A DNA stretch of 64,000 nt from Dallia pectoralis (taxonomy: Eukaryota; Chordata; Actinopteri; Esociformes; Umbridae): NCBI GenBank assembly GCA_029465975.1, contig CM055756.1, positions 3,140,601 through 3,204,600 on the forward strand, given 5' to 3'. Under the pieces are notes generated by a model that worked only from the letters and a program-made list of their open reading frames with translations, made no database searches and was not told where the DNA came from. Both the position numbers and the translations under genes were made by a program. Below are positions 10,903 through 23,643 of this stretch, piece by piece (positions within the stretch are counted from its first letter, which is position 1; each line of letters opens with the position of its first letter).

Positions 10903-12547
10903 GATGTCCATGAAGCACAAGTATATATATGTGGTATATAATGCAGGTGGACCGTCACGGGCTCACTGGGTGCGCACACGCGTGTGCGTAAAATCCATCC
11001 AGACCGCACTCCTTTAATGTTGGGGGCGCAAAAGTCTGCCTGAATATTCCAGAGAAAAGGACCGCTTATTGGAAATGCAAGTGCGTCTCTTTTGCAGCAG
11101 AATTGCCTGGGAAAGGTGGATAGGCTATAAGCAGTGTTCCCCCTTTTACGCACGAATTCAATGCGCACCAATGCAATGAGATGTATGCGCCTGTCCAAGT
11201 GCGTCAGTTGGATCTGCGGGTCCCGGTCCGGTGCGCTGTGCCGCCTGGTGCTAGATCCAGTCGAGCAGTTGACAACAAGTGGTCCACACTAGTGATGATC
11301 CGCATGATATTTCGGTTCCCTTAGACGCTCAGATAGGAGCCCGGTCCATCTCATATATCCCCAAAGGCTGTGATGTAATTCATATGTCCATCTGAGTGTG
11401 GGGTCGTAAAAGTTTGTGGGGTCGTAAAAGAGTGTGGGGTTTGTAAAACCCTCTGACACCTCCTCCCTCTCAATCAGGAGGCGGGGATGGGTCGTGAGGA
11501 GGTGGGGTCCGTCCATTTGGATCCTGCTCGCCCTCTATCGGTGTTTCTGACTGTTTCTGCTCATTTTCCACTCGCGAGAGGGAATGTATATTATATATAA
11601 TATATAATATTATATTAGGCCTGGCCAAGAACAATATTCCAGAGGGCAGCAAATAAGTGCTGCTTATAATTAAAATTAAAAAAGGATCATGTTGATAGTA
11701 ATTAAAGAACGAGTACGCTCTTATAATGAATACTAACTATAATATAGGAAAAGAAAGTTATAAAACCACATAGTACCAGGTATTTGCAATGAGGTGAACA
11801 TGTTCATAGTCCGTTGGATAACACTCACGATGGACAATTGACTCAAAAACAGCATAGCAACCGAATAAAAAAGTACACAACAATACTTAGAAACACTGTG
11901 ATCAGTTAAAGTAGAATGTTATGAAAGCCAGTAGTTAAGAATAAAACTAAAAAAATAAGTATATTTGTATTTTTTTTGTCATGTGTGTTGCCTCCAATGG
12001 TCAGCGGGGACAATAGGTCAGTGTGCAACCATTCCACAGGGAACCTCTCAATACTCCTTGGCCAAAACAACTCCCAAATAAACAACTCTCACTAAGCAGC
12101 AGCCATGGAAAGTATCCCAATTTGCTAACCCGTCTGCTCTCGAATGCTTAGAGGATCATTCTTTGAAAATAATTTTATGGAAGAACTGACTGGCCGCTGC
12201 ATCAGTCATAAACCATCCACTTAGATAAATGCATCTCTGTTTCATTTGGAGTGAGCTAATTCACACAAACACTTCTGTGCCACTCGTTTAAATTATGGTC
12301 AACTGATGGCGAAAAGTCTGGAAAATGTCGTACTTTTATTTTAATCCGACCTGCATGTATCATAAACCGTCGCTCGAAATGCTTGACAGGCTGACGTGTT
12401 GTTGCTGCATTCAAATCTATACAGGAGTGTAACTATGATTCAATACAGTGTATCTTAACAATCTGTATACTAAAACTGATCAGATGCTATAAACCCTGCT
12501 AACATGTATGGTATCTTAAATGTCTGTTAATGTTAACATTGGGTTTC
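10903..12547. other. nog upstream region
   Basis: This is the 5-prime flank of nog. It includes a TATA-like stretch at 10921-10941, probably too close to the start codon to be the TATA box, and a GC-richer block at 11190-11260 that may belong to the 5-prime UTR or promoter. A pure A/T inverted-repeat tract lies at 11585-11617. No exon was recognised. Confidence 0.4.
11585..11617. repeat. A/T palindromic tract
   Basis: About 30 bp of alternating TATAT, ATTAT and AATAT that can fold on itself, roughly 690 bp upstream of the nog start. Probably a simple repeat; no function is claimed. Confidence 0.6.
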
Positions 12548-13250
12548 ACAGTACTGGGGTTAAGGTTTGGGTTAAGGTTTAGAAAAATTAAAAGGTTTGG
12601 TTAATGTGAGGTATCACAGTACTGGGGTTAAGGTTTGGGTTAAGGTTTAGAGAAATGAAAAGGTTTGGTTAATGTGAGGTATCACAGTACTGGGGTTGAG
12701 GTTTGGTTTAAGGTTTAGAAAAATGAAAAGGTTTGGTTAATGTGAGGTATCACAGTACTGGGGTTGAGGTTTGGTTCAAGGTTTTGAAAAATGAAAAGGT
12801 TTGGTTAATGTGAGGTATCACAGTACTGGGGTTGAGGTTTGGGTTAAGGTTTAGAAAAATGAAAAGGTTTGGTTAATGTGAGGTATCACAGTACTGGGGT
12901 TGAGGTTTGGGTTAAGGTTTAGAAAAATGAAAAGGTTTGGTTAATGTGAGGTATCACAGTACTGGGGTTGAGGTTTGGGTTAAGGTTTAGAAAAATGAAA
13001 AGGTTTGGTTAATGTTAGGTATCACAGTAGTGGGGTTGAGGTTTGGGTTAAGGTTTAGAAAAATGAAAAGGTTTGGTTAATGTGAGGTATCACAGTACTG
13101 GGGTTGAGGTTTGGTTTAAGGTTTAGAAAAATGAAAAGGTTTGGTTAATGTGAGGTATCACAGTACTGGGGTTGAGGTTTGGTTCAAGGTTTAGAAAAAT
13201 GAAAAGGTTTGGTTAATGTGAGGTATCACAGTACTGGGGTTGAGGTTTGG
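12548..13250. repeat. Minisatellite, 68-bp unit, about 10 copies
   Basis: Successive ACAGTACTGGGGTTGAGG starts lie 68 bp apart (12548, 12616, 12684 and onward). Units also contain GGTTTGGGTTAAGGTTTAG and GGTTTGGTTAATGTGAGG. The array passes directly into a second array with a 61-bp unit that shares the GTTTGGTTAATGT segment, so the two probably have a common ancestor. Confidence 0.95.
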
Positions 13251-13712
13251 GTTATGGTGGTAGAACAAAACATGTTTGGTTAATGTTTGGTCACACTAAT
13301 GTTGGGTTTGGGTTATGGTTGTAGAACAAAACATGTTTGGTTAATGTTTGGTCACACTAATGTTGGGTTTGGGTTATGGTTGTAGAACAAAACATGTTTG
13401 GTTAATGTTTGGTCACACTAATGTTGGGTTTGGGTTATGGTTGTAGAACAAAACATGTTTGGTTAATGTTTGGTCACACTAATGTTGGGTTTGGGTAATG
13501 GTGGTAGAACAAAACATGTTTGGTTAATGTTTGGTCACACTAATGTTGGGTTTGGGTTATGGTTGTAGAACAAAACATGTTTGGTTAATGTTTGGTCACA
13601 CTAATGTTGGGTTTGGGTTATGGTTGTAGAACAAAACATGTTTGGTTAATGTTTGGTCACACTAATGTTGGGTTTGGGTTATGGTTGTAGAACAAAACAT
13701 GTTTGGTTAACA
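13251..13712. repeat. Minisatellite, 61-bp unit, about 7.5 copies
   Basis: Copies of GGGTTATGGTTGTAGAACA, then ACATGTTTGGTTAATGTTTG and GTCACACTAATGTTGG, recur every 61 bp (for example CATGTTTGG at 13271 and 13332). Copies are almost identical, more uniform than the neighbouring 68-bp array. The last copy decays into GTTAACATTAGGTATCG, which resembles the 68-bp array again. Confidence 0.95.
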
Positions 13713-15672
13713 TTAGGTATCGAATTACCGGTGGTTAAGGTTCGAGTTATGGTTACAAAAAATCCTCTCTGGTTGGATTAAAATTTGCAACAATTGGAGT
13801 GATGAACTGTTCCCACTTCCCTATAGATTAAACTATTAGTGCATTTACTAACGGCCGGTCGTTACTCCAACGTAACCTTTCTTACAATAATTATAACATT
13901 CAATGGAATTGATGGAGTATGTGGTAACACCTAGTGTTTACTAATCCTCTCCTCTGAGACCACCAAACATTTCACATACCTGCAGTCATCCAAAACTGGC
14001 ACACTAGACCTGATTCAATTATGCTTCATTCTTAACCAAATAAATACCAGTAGGATTCATAAACATGCTTTGAACCCGGTGAAAACACAGATTGCTTAAT
14101 CGTCGACAAATTGCGTCGACCATAAACTAATAGTTTAAAAAAGAAAATAAGAAATCATGGTGTTAATCATCCGTCATGTTAAATGATGTTCTTAATGTTT
14201 TGTTGTTTAATTTAAATGCAGAAATTGGTGTTATTTAAATAAATTACTTAATTGGTGATGGATGAGATCAGCGTATGGGAGATTTTGGTGCTTAGGGTTG
14301 ATTGAGTTTCCCATTAGTAATACCAGTTGTGGGATGTTGCAATGGTTTTATCCATTGGTATAATACGTTTTATTGGTGAATGTTCAGTCGTATTAGAATT
14401 GAGTCAAATTTAAAAACCATTTAAAAGTGGTTCCTTTGAGATTGCTGCTGTAATGCCAGATTCTTGTTTCACAGTGAGCTGTGTTTGCTTCTTCTGATCA
14501 CTTTTAACATTTGTCACACAGAAAAATTGTGATGTGAGAAGTCTCAGAGTATCTAAGAGAATCAAATTTTTAGACAGACGTCTGCGTAATTGAATCGTTG
14601 TATTTTTAAATCAACCAAAGTAAATGTCCTTTACTTTTAAAACAGCCAATATAATTTGCCATTTCATATGTCTGGTCCTTGAAATATAAACTTTTGCTTG
14701 AGGATATCCATTAAAAACGAATACACTGAAGTTCAGCACAGGTCTCTGTAACGTTCCCTGCTGGGTTTTCATTTATTGAGGCAAACCAGACCCCTCTTTT
14801 GGCAGGCATCTTAAACACAGGTACCAAGACAAGGCATACATAGGTAAACCATTAGAAACACACTCGCTAAGAGTGATTAAGACTGAGCCTTACCAGATTT
14901 ATTCAAACATCGTTTTATTGTGGTCGTATTCATTGTTACAGTACCTATACATTATACAGTCACCTCCAAAACCAGCAGACAACAGGAAATGAGTTATAAT
15001 TTATGTAATGTCATTTATTTTTAACAAGATATAGAACTGTTCTCTGGATTGTGGCCATGCACGACATGGGTACTGGAACCAGGCTATATGGTCAACGACG
15101 AAATAGAGCTCTTGGACCAAGCACAACTGCGGTGGGATTAGTGTCGACAGGAGGACGCATACGCAGAAAATCACCTTTGTTAGGGTCATAAAGGCATAAT
15201 GAACCAAATATACAAACATTTAGACCAAAAACCTGGTTGCCTTTGCCAGGAAACAAAAGATTTGAAGAGTGTTTTAAGATCCTTCCAATATGTTTTCCAA
15301 TCCTATAAAACAAATACTGTTAAAAGGCTCAGTATCGTAGTTCTTGGAAGGAGAGAGTATTCTGAAACCAAGGGTAACAATCTATTAAAATAACACGCTT
15401 CCATTAGTCTATAACTAAGTATGAGACATCAACATTTTAGAAAACTACAATGAAATTCATTACCTGCGTTGTATAAAATCATACATTATTTAAAATCATC
15501 TTTTATCTTTTACTTGTTTTGCTTATCATCAAGAGTGCCTATATCTTAAGGTACATACAGAAAATAAAAAATAATCTAATTCACTAACTGAAAGCATTTG
15601 ATAACACTGTTCTTTTTGCATTAAACAAATGAAAGATTTTCTTATTAAACAGTTAACTATTCACGTCATACG
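13713..15672. other. Intergenic DNA
   Basis: About 2 kb of AT-rich sequence with no recognised exon, RNA gene or transposon end. Short open frames at 15001-15393 on both strands overlap one another and match nothing. Confidence 0.55.
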
Positions 15673-16931
15673 TACAGTGAAAGAGGAAAGTATTTGATCC
15701 CCTGCTGATTTTGTACGTTTGCCGACTGACAAAGACATGATCAGTCTATAATTTTATGTTTGGTGTATTTGAACAGTGTGAGACAGAATAACAACAAAAC
15801 AATCCAGAATAACACATTTATACGCCGCGTTTTTAACACAAGTTATACATTGATTTGCATTTCACTCAGTGAAATAAGTATTTGACCACTTTCCAAAACA
15901 TGACAGTATTTGGTGGCAAACCCCTTGTTGGCAATCACAGAGGTCAGACGTTCCTTGTATTTGGCCACCAGGTTTGCACACATCTCAGGAGGGATTTTGT
16001 CCCACTCCTCTTTGCAGATCCTCTCCAAGTTATTAAGGTTTCGAGGCTGACGTTTGGCAACTCAAACATTGAGCTTCCTCCAAATATTTTCTATGGGATT
16101 GAGGTCTAGAAACTGGCTAGGCCACTCCAGGACATTAATGTGCTACTTCTGGAGCCACTTCTTTTTTCCCTCGGCCGTGTGTTTTGGGTCAATGTCATGC
16201 TGGAATACCCATCCATTACCCATTTTCAATGACCTGGCTGAGGAAAGGAGGTTCTCACCCAAGTTTGATTATACATGTGCCCATCCATTGTCACTTTGGT
16301 GCGGTGTCTAGTCCCCTTAGCAGAAAAACACCCCCAAAGCATAATGTTTCCACCTTCATGTTTGTCAGTGGGTCCTCCCTTGTAGTTCTGGGCTGATTCC
16401 TCATCGTTGGTCATTGAAAATCCACGAAGTGAGACCTTGCATGGAGCCCAAGACCGAGGAGATTGACAGTGATTATGTGTTTCTTCCATTTACGAATAAT
16501 TGTACCAACTGTTGTTCCATTCTCACCAAGCTGCTTGGCGATGGTTATGTAGCCCATTACAGCCTTGTGTAGGTCTACAATCTTGTCCCTGACATCCTAA
16601 TATCGAGTTTTGGTCTTGGCCATGCTGGAACGTTTGGAACCTGATTCATTGATTGCTTCTGTGGACAGGTGTCTTTTATACAGGTAACAAGGTGCTCCTA
16701 ATATCAGCTCGTTACCTGTATAAAATACCCGTGGGAGACAGAAATCTTGCTGATTGACAGGGGATCAAATACATATGCAAATCAATTTATAACTCATTTG
16801 AAATGCGTTATTCTGGATTTTTCGGTGTTATTCTATCTCTCACTTTTTAAATAAATCTACCATGAAAATGATAGAGTGGGCAAACGTACAAAATCAGCCG
16901 AAGATCAAATACTTTCTTCCTTCAGTGCATA
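15673..16931 (-). mobile_element. Tc1-like transposon, about 1.26 kb, degenerate
   Basis: The left end (from CAGTGAAAGAGGAAAGTATT) and the right end (whose complement reads CACTGAAGGAAGAAAGTATT) form inverted repeats. They stay alike for about 50 bp to ACAAAATCAG and GTACGTTTGCC. TA dinucleotides flank both ends, the usual Tc1/mariner target. The interior carries a broken transposase on the minus strand. The two ends have drifted, so the copy is old. Confidence 0.9.
15843..16623 (-). pseudogene. Tc1-like transposase pseudogene
   Basis: Reading starts at MAKTKTRY with an in-frame stop at codon 9. It continues through a helix-turn-helix segment (DVRDKIVDLHKAVMGYITIA), a linker, the catalytic-core remnants GGNIMLWGCFSAKGT and HDIDPKHTAEGKKKW, then DLNPIENIWRKL. 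The C-terminus is ERICKEEWDKIPPEMCANLV and ANKGFATKY. Several stops and frame changes separate the blocks. The span of about 780 nt is shorter than a typical 340-codon Tc1 transposase, suggesting an internal deletion. Not functional. Confidence 0.92.
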
Positions 16932-17699
16932 TCAAAATTACAAATCTTTTATTAGACTCGTGTTTTTGATCAAATACGCCCACGGCACGCAGTGAAAACG
17001 ATCAGTGGATTCATCACAGATGTGCACAACGTCAAAGGACTTCACTCTCTTGACATTTTCACTCAACCGGTGAGAAACAAGTCCTAACCAATGGAAACAG
17101 CGTGTGGTTCGAATAAAAGAAAAGTGTCTCAGCAAACAGTCAATTTCACATCTCCGCGTCTCTCAAACAGTTTATCTCGCCTAATACTGTTTTCACACTC
17201 CACACTAATTGAGGCCACATTGCCAGGTTGAATACACACAGACATGAAATAGGTGTCATTCTGTTTTCTCTGGCACTCCAGAGGTGTGCAATTTGGTAGT
17301 TTGTTTAGCTCTTTTTTCATACTCCTGCAATCCAAGTGCCTCACAATAATCACACTTACTGTGAAGTGTGTCTCAACAAACTGCTAGGTTACACAAAAGC
17401 AAGGTGAGATCTTCTACATCAGCCTTATCACTGATGATGATGATGCTTCCACGGCAAGCAAATAAAACAAGACCGATCTCCTGATCAAGCATACACATCA
17501 GAAACAGATCCAGTTTTATTGTATGTACATATGTTACTACTACTTTGTGTCCCTGAAACAACACATAGTCTATTTAGGTTTACAGCAAATGAAGCACTTT
17601 TACACAGTTTGCTTTTCCCTGTAAAACTATCACAAACCAATTGTGTCAATACCTATGGGAACAATCAATAAAAAAACTAAGTAACGCTCTGAAATGAGG
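16932..17699. other. Intergenic DNA
   Basis: No gene or mobile element was recognised between the Tc1 copy and the GC-richer block that follows. Confidence 0.5.
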
Positions 17700-18560
17700 G
17701 GGTTCTCTGTGGCTCAGCTATTTAGTTTCGAATTATTACATCGCAGCATCTTGTTGACGGCAGCAGGCTCGCAATGACATTGAGCTCAGCAGGTGAGCAA
17801 GAGCTAATATGTCATCCGGGGCCACGTTGAGCCGACACAGGGAAGGACTGATGGGTCTGACAAGAGCGTTACACAGCAAGCGCTCTGAGCTGTAGCGACG
17901 CCCCGCAGCAGCGATCAGTTCTCTACTAGCCCCCCTTTGCCATGTCCATCAATGACATCCACCCCGGTCGGCTACTGAGACATTTAGCTCATTTCAGCGC
18001 CTTTCGAAACCCCCGGCTCGGCGATGCCATGTAATAGCAATCAGGTTGAGTTTCCACGGTCCGTCGGACCAGAGCTGCAGTGGCTGGAGCCTCTCATGAG
18101 CTAACAGGCCCGAGGGGATTTGGAGTCGGGATAGGCAGCCAGAGCCGAGGACCGGCCGCCGGGTTGCTACCAATAACACAGGGTGCTGTGTGTACCAAGC
18201 GCCCACCCCCCCTGGCCTCTCAGACTCTCAGCTCCTAATTCGCACATCATAAATCAAGGTGCCCTGTCCCTGCATGAATCCATCCCTGTCTGTTCTCTAT
18301 AGTGGCGCTATTGTAACCCGCTCTGGGATTCCATTAATTGCATTAAACGCCGGGCCGCTAGACATACGTCAGGTGAAAACATCTATATCGGGCAGCGCGG
18401 TTCCCACTGGTCATATTAGAAATATATTACGAGAGCTGTCGTGTAGTTTGAGAAATAGGATTTGTAATTGTCCCGTGTTTATTTCCACATCAAGTGAGCG
18501 CGACAGGTTGTTTGTGAAATGCGGTCTGAACAGTCGAGTTGTTTTCTTGTCTCTACATGG
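17700..18560. other. GC-richer unique block, candidate conserved noncoding element
   Basis: By eye this is clearly richer in G+C than its flanks and free of tandem or dispersed repeats. No frame shows protein-family similarity. It contains homeodomain-type cores, for example CCATTAATTGCATTAAACG near 18330. Its position in the gene-poor flank of nog fits a long-range enhancer. This is inference only; conservation was not tested. Confidence 0.3.
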
Positions 18561-21169
18561 GAGGTAGTTTTAAGTCCACACCAAGGGAAACAGAACCGGC
18601 TCTTGTTTTTTCTTCTTTTTTTTTGCAAATAAATAAGGTCTTTTACACGAAAAATCCGAACTACAGTACAGTTTGTGTGAGGCTGGCAGGGCTCCCCGTG
18701 ACATCATGACTGTTGACTCATGAGCAAATGAGTGATGCACACATTTTTTTTTCTCCTCTTCACAAACTCGTGTTTAGTACGGCGACTTTCAACGGGGGTC
18801 GGGGGGTTTTAGGGGCGTTGGGTAATGAAGCAAGTGTTTCTATGCATTGCGAGGGGCTGTCAATTCTGCACACAGCAGACCTCTGTCACCTGCAGTCACC
18901 GGGTGGGTCGGACAGTGGGCTCAGAGCCAGCCAGCCTGGCCCGCTAGCAAGCAGGCCCCCAGCTAACACCTATAGATGGTCGGCTCATTGATGTGCACAG
19001 CCTCTGTCCAGGGGTGGCGTGTCCAGTAATGCAAAGACGACTGCTGCCAAGTAAAAGAGGGCAACAGGTTTCACCAGCTGAATGTCTGCATTTTACAGAA
19101 TTGGAATAATGCAACAATAAAACAAGTTTTAATATTAGCATTCAAATACAACATTTAAAATGAAAACGCATTTGGATATCAGTTTGGCGTTTGCATTTAG
19201 GATTGTAAAAAAAAACAATTGAATTATGACTGGTTCGATAAAAAGAGATACCGTGGCGGTTTCAAGTAGTGTGAGATCGGGGACGTAGAACTGAAAGGGA
19301 GGAAGGCAGAGAGAGAGGAACAGACAGCCAGCCCTTCTGACGGCAGAAGTGCAGCGAGCGATCGTGCAGTGGCCAGCTCCTGCTACAGAAGTGAGGGGTA
19401 ACAGTGAGACAGTAAAGTGAAGCCAGATGTGCCCTTATTATTAATATCTCTGGCTGATGAATGGGAAGGTAAAATTACCGGCGCCAGCCAGGGAGGCCCA
19501 GCACGCGCCGCTGCCACCCAGAAGCGTCCCGGTTCAGCGGCTCCGGCGCGAGCGGCAAGCGCCTGTGTGATCCGGCGCGTACGGCTTTTACGCAGCCCAC
19601 CGCCGCCGTCCTAAACAGTACCGCACAGCACCGGGGAACGAGAGCAACAGACTTCACTCCGCGTTTTATTTTATAATTTCGCCGCGTCGTCTGTGTCAAA
19701 ATTTAACTATTTGGGGGAAAGAGGAACTGAATACAGACCTGAAAAACAACAGACATTAATGGGTAACGTGATGAAGCGGTGACGGCCTGAATAACCGAGG
19801 CCAACATTCAAACACACACTATAATAAAGAGTACATTACTACGCAAAATTAATTTAGATGAGCAAGACTTGTTGTGAGATATGTGCCAGGATTTACAGTT
19901 GGTTAAAATGTAAATTGACAGGCGTCACAGACAGCGGTCGTGTAGGATACGTTCCCGCAGAGATCCCTTCAACGGATAACTCCGGCGTGAGCACAATGCG
20001 TTGCTCAGTCTGTATTGTAGACACGTGGAGGTCAAAGGACACTTCCTGTTATTGACATAATAAGCCAGCTGGCTTTTTTCAATGATGTTTAGGAAGGAAC
20101 ATCCAAAATATCTATAACTCCGACACAAACGACTCGCTTCATAAAGTTATGAACCTTCTGCCCCGAAATGATTCGATGTCAGTCTGCCTGCCTGTCGTAC
20201 ATTATTCTCAGCGGTGACATAATTCGATTAGCTGGCCACATTACAGCTTACGGAAGCGACTGCTGTTTTAATAAATGTAATTATACAGCTAGCCTTCGAA
20301 GTATTGCTGAAATATATTGAATATCTGGACTGCACCAGCTGGCAACAAACAGTACAATATAAAGTTTGACTGGTTATCACAGCTACATAATAAGAAATAC
20401 AGTTTTTCTGGGTTTTGGCTTGTAAATATTAATGTCCCAAATGTCCCAAAACCAATATTTATCGAACAGTGTTTAGAGGTATTTTTAGGGCACTTCACAT
20501 TTTTAAAGGTTATTAAAAAACGATTTTAACAACATTTTGGGGTAGTTTTTTTAGCTGTTGGGGTTGGTAGTATTTTTCAAATTGTTAATGATACAGTAGT
20601 TATTAGACATTTGAATTTGAAAAAAACGTATTGCAGTCTCCTTTAACTCTCAAAGCATACTCATTTACCGCTGTTTATTTAGAGTGTATGCAAACGTTTT
20701 CTGCTTTTGTCAAGCTTTGTTGTTGTGGTGCGCTCCCATTGCATATTTACATTTAAAAAAGTGTTATCAGTTAAACGTTGTTTCATTTGTAATGTCGTCA
20801 AGACAACTGTTTGTGAATACGCTTCCAGAGCATTGCCTGTGAAATTATACGGAGAAAACCTGACACCTCTGAATTGTACTATAGGAATCCTATTATCTCA
20901 ATGGCTTTATTGGTACTATTAGCACTTCACACGTCTCTCACTCTGTTTACCTTCAGGTTTGTGTTGGCCTACAGTGATTATGTAGACTGGGAACACAGAC
21001 AAGAGGCCATATTTTATTGAGTGAGTTTCTGTGAAACAAGGCCTCTCTCCCATCATCATAAAGAGTGACACCAGACAGGTCAGTTTAGGTTCCTATTGTG
21101 ATTTGATCAAAACCTATAATGCCACAGTCGTTCCTGAGGGCTGTCTGGCTGTCTGCTGGAGTGCGGATC
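18561..21169. other. Intergenic DNA
   Basis: No exon recognised. It includes a GC-rich patch at 19470-19620 with short open frames on both strands that do not resemble any protein. No mobile element ends were seen. Confidence 0.45.
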
Positions 21170-21870
21170 TGTCAGCTTACTGATTTGTCACAGTAGTCAT
21201 TTATAGGAGTGTCAGAGGAGGCCAGGGAGTGGGGTTGCTCCTGAAAGACTGAGACGAAGGGGGAGCTGGCGGGGGAGGCCCGTAAGGGAGAAGAGAGGGA
21301 GTGAGAGTGAGGGGTTGAGAAACGAGCGTAAATCCAGCAGTGGAGATGGAGCCTGGCTGGCCACAGGGGCTGTTGTTTTAACCGTCAGACGCACGGCTGG
21401 AAGGGGTGTCCCTCTCAGGTTGCTGTCCCCCAGCCATCCTCCAGGAGATCACAGTGAGCCAGGCTGTCTCTGTCTGCTCGGCGCCCCCACGTGGGGCCAA
21501 CATCTCTCCACATGACAGCTTAGAAGAATGCCTCATGCTGTCTTTGTGCAATTCCAATGCGGGGATACCAGACAAATTATGCTTAATGACTGGCGGTGGT
21601 TGTCAGAGGAATGGCTCCTTTGTTGCCACTGCCAAGAGTGAGTGCTAAACGCAATCGCCGGGGCCCCTCCCCTCTCGTCCCCTCGCTTATAAACGGCCCC
21701 TGTGGCGCTGAACAGACTGGACATGGTTCAGGCGTTTGTTCTGGAGAGCCGTGACGCTGGGCACATCAGGTAGTGCAGATTGCATGGAGCTCCCCCCGTA
21801 TAAAGAGGGAAGCCACTCAAAGTGTGTCACTCTTTCCTGCAGAACCACAGGAAGAGGGACAGTACGTCAC
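21170..21870. other. GC-richer unique block, candidate conserved noncoding element
   Basis: Non-repetitive sequence with an unusual mix of G+C-rich strings and homeodomain-like cores (TTATGCTTAATGACTGG near 21577). It also has TATAAA-like strings at 21687 and 21800. Overlapping open frames on both strands have no family resemblance. A regulatory element or an unrecognised noncoding exon is possible. Confidence 0.28.
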
Positions 21871-22589
21871 GCTCCAAATAGAACTGAAGCAATAGCTACA
21901 TGAATAACGTATACTGTCACATGGGTCAGGGTTTTACGGTGACTTTTTTATAAGAGGCACAAGTGTGGCTGACTTACTGAAACGTTTGTGAACTATTTAT
22001 CGTGGCATATTTAGCTAAATTAGATTTTCACACTCCACATACTAACTGTGAAATAAATCATTTTTGAGTAAATTGCAAGAAACTAAAATCAACATATTCT
22101 TCATAAATAATGAATGCAAGTTCTTTAAATGGTGAATTATTTAAATTGTATCAAAAGATTTAAGAATAAATCCCAGTAAATATGCTCAACATGTAGGTAC
22201 ATTTTATTATGATGATCAAAGATTGGAAAATTAAGTTAATTCTTGCCTTTCACAAGCCATGTTAACATTTATTCCCTGGGATTGTAAAATTCTATGAAAA
22301 AATGCAACTTCTGCCTTCACGTAAAAAAAACATTTTGTCAATTTTCTGGGCTTGTAGTTGATCTGAGTCATCACTTACCATGTAAACGTTTATTTATTTA
22401 GTGAAAATTAAAATGGTTGGTGAAAAGTAGTAGAGAAAGTAAAACGCTCAAAACCATTATTTTACATGCAAATTCCATGTCTCCTGCCCCATTAATATCA
22501 GACAGTTAGTTATCTAATTTTTCGGTCTATGCGTAACACTCTAAGGACCTCAAAAATGTATTTAAGCGCTATGCTGGAACTTGCTCTCA
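21871..22589. other. Intergenic DNA
   Basis: AT-rich, with no gene recognised. The left end of the following Tc1 relic could not be found here. Confidence 0.45.
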
Positions 22590-23266
22590 GTTACCTATGA
22601 ATCAGGCCATATTGTTTTACATTAGAGTCACTAACCTCATAAATTGCACCACAGATTGCAGACAAATTAAATGCTTCACAGACTTCAACAACGGACCATC
22701 TTAACATCAGCTGTTCATACAACACTGTGTGAATCAGGCCTTTATGGTTGAATTGCTGAGAAGAAAAAACAGTTACTGAAGGACAATTCAAGAAGATTTG
22801 CTTGGGCCAAGAAACATGAGAAATTGATATTTGACATGTTTAAATCTGTTCTTTAGTCTGATGCATCCAAATGTGAGCTGTGTGTTTGTGAATAGCGTAG
22901 GTAAATGGATGTTGTGATGGACCACAAAGTTAAGGAAAAACAGCCAGCAAGTGCTCAGCATCTGTGGAAACTCCTTCAACACTGTTGGAAAAGCATTCCA
23001 GGTGACTAACTCAAAAATCTGGTTGAGAGAATGCCATGAGCGTGCAAAGCTGTCATCAAGCCAAATTGTGGCTACATTGACAACAATCAAAAAATGTTTT
23101 ATTTTGATATGTTTTATACTTTTTTATTATTATTTTATTTAATACATTATTCATTTTGTCTTATCTCACAGTGTTGATGTGCTCACTGTTATACTCCAAT
23201 GTGGAAAATTATAAAACGGAATAAAAGTCTTTAACCAGTGGGTGTGTCCAAATGTTTGACTAGCAC
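22590..23266 (+). mobile_element. Tc1-like transposon relic (3-prime part)
   Basis: Plus-strand translation with frame changes gives Tc1 transposase pieces: CESGLYG, LKDNSRRFAWAKKHEKL, SDASKCELCV, then SAQHLWKLLQHCWKSIPG, LVERMP and CKAVIK. The right end GGGTGTGTCCAAATGTTTGA resembles the terminal sequence of a common fish Tc1 family. No left inverted repeat was found, so the copy is truncated and dead. Confidence 0.85.
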
Positions 23267-23643
23267 TGATTTTACTGTAAATCAGCTGCAAGCACAAAAA
23301 CAGGGATTATCGTGAACGTTTTACATCTGTGTGAGCTCGTTTGCTGTTTCAAAGCACTCTGGTGTTCAAAGCACCTGTTGAGCTTAGTTTAACTATCCCA
23401 CTCGACCATAACCCAAAAATAAAATCTGTCTGAACAGTAATAAAGTTAACAAGCACTATTCAACATAGCTGATATGATCAGTAGATATCTCTATGAACAT
23501 GGGAGTGATTACATTTCTCCAGCCCCACTAGAAGAATTTCAGAGTGACATGAGCGGCGACTACACTTTGCTATTGTTTTTACTGTTGGTTACAAACTTTC
23601 TGAAGACATTTCACCCCATTCTTCCTGAAGCTCCTCCCATTAA
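23267..23643. other. Intergenic DNA between two Tc1 relics
   Basis: No gene recognised in this short AT-rich interval. Confidence 0.5.

Noticed and set aside
10231..10911. Earlier noggin start codons (ATG three codons upstream, or beyond)
   Set aside because: The start at MDQSQ agrees with family N-termini and gives a standard signal peptide; the upstream ATG cannot be excluded but adds only MDI.
12548..13712. Interstitial telomeric repeat
   Set aside because: GGTTAAGG and GGGTTA words occur, but the vertebrate TTAGGG hexamer is not tandemly repeated; the periods are 68 and 61 bp.
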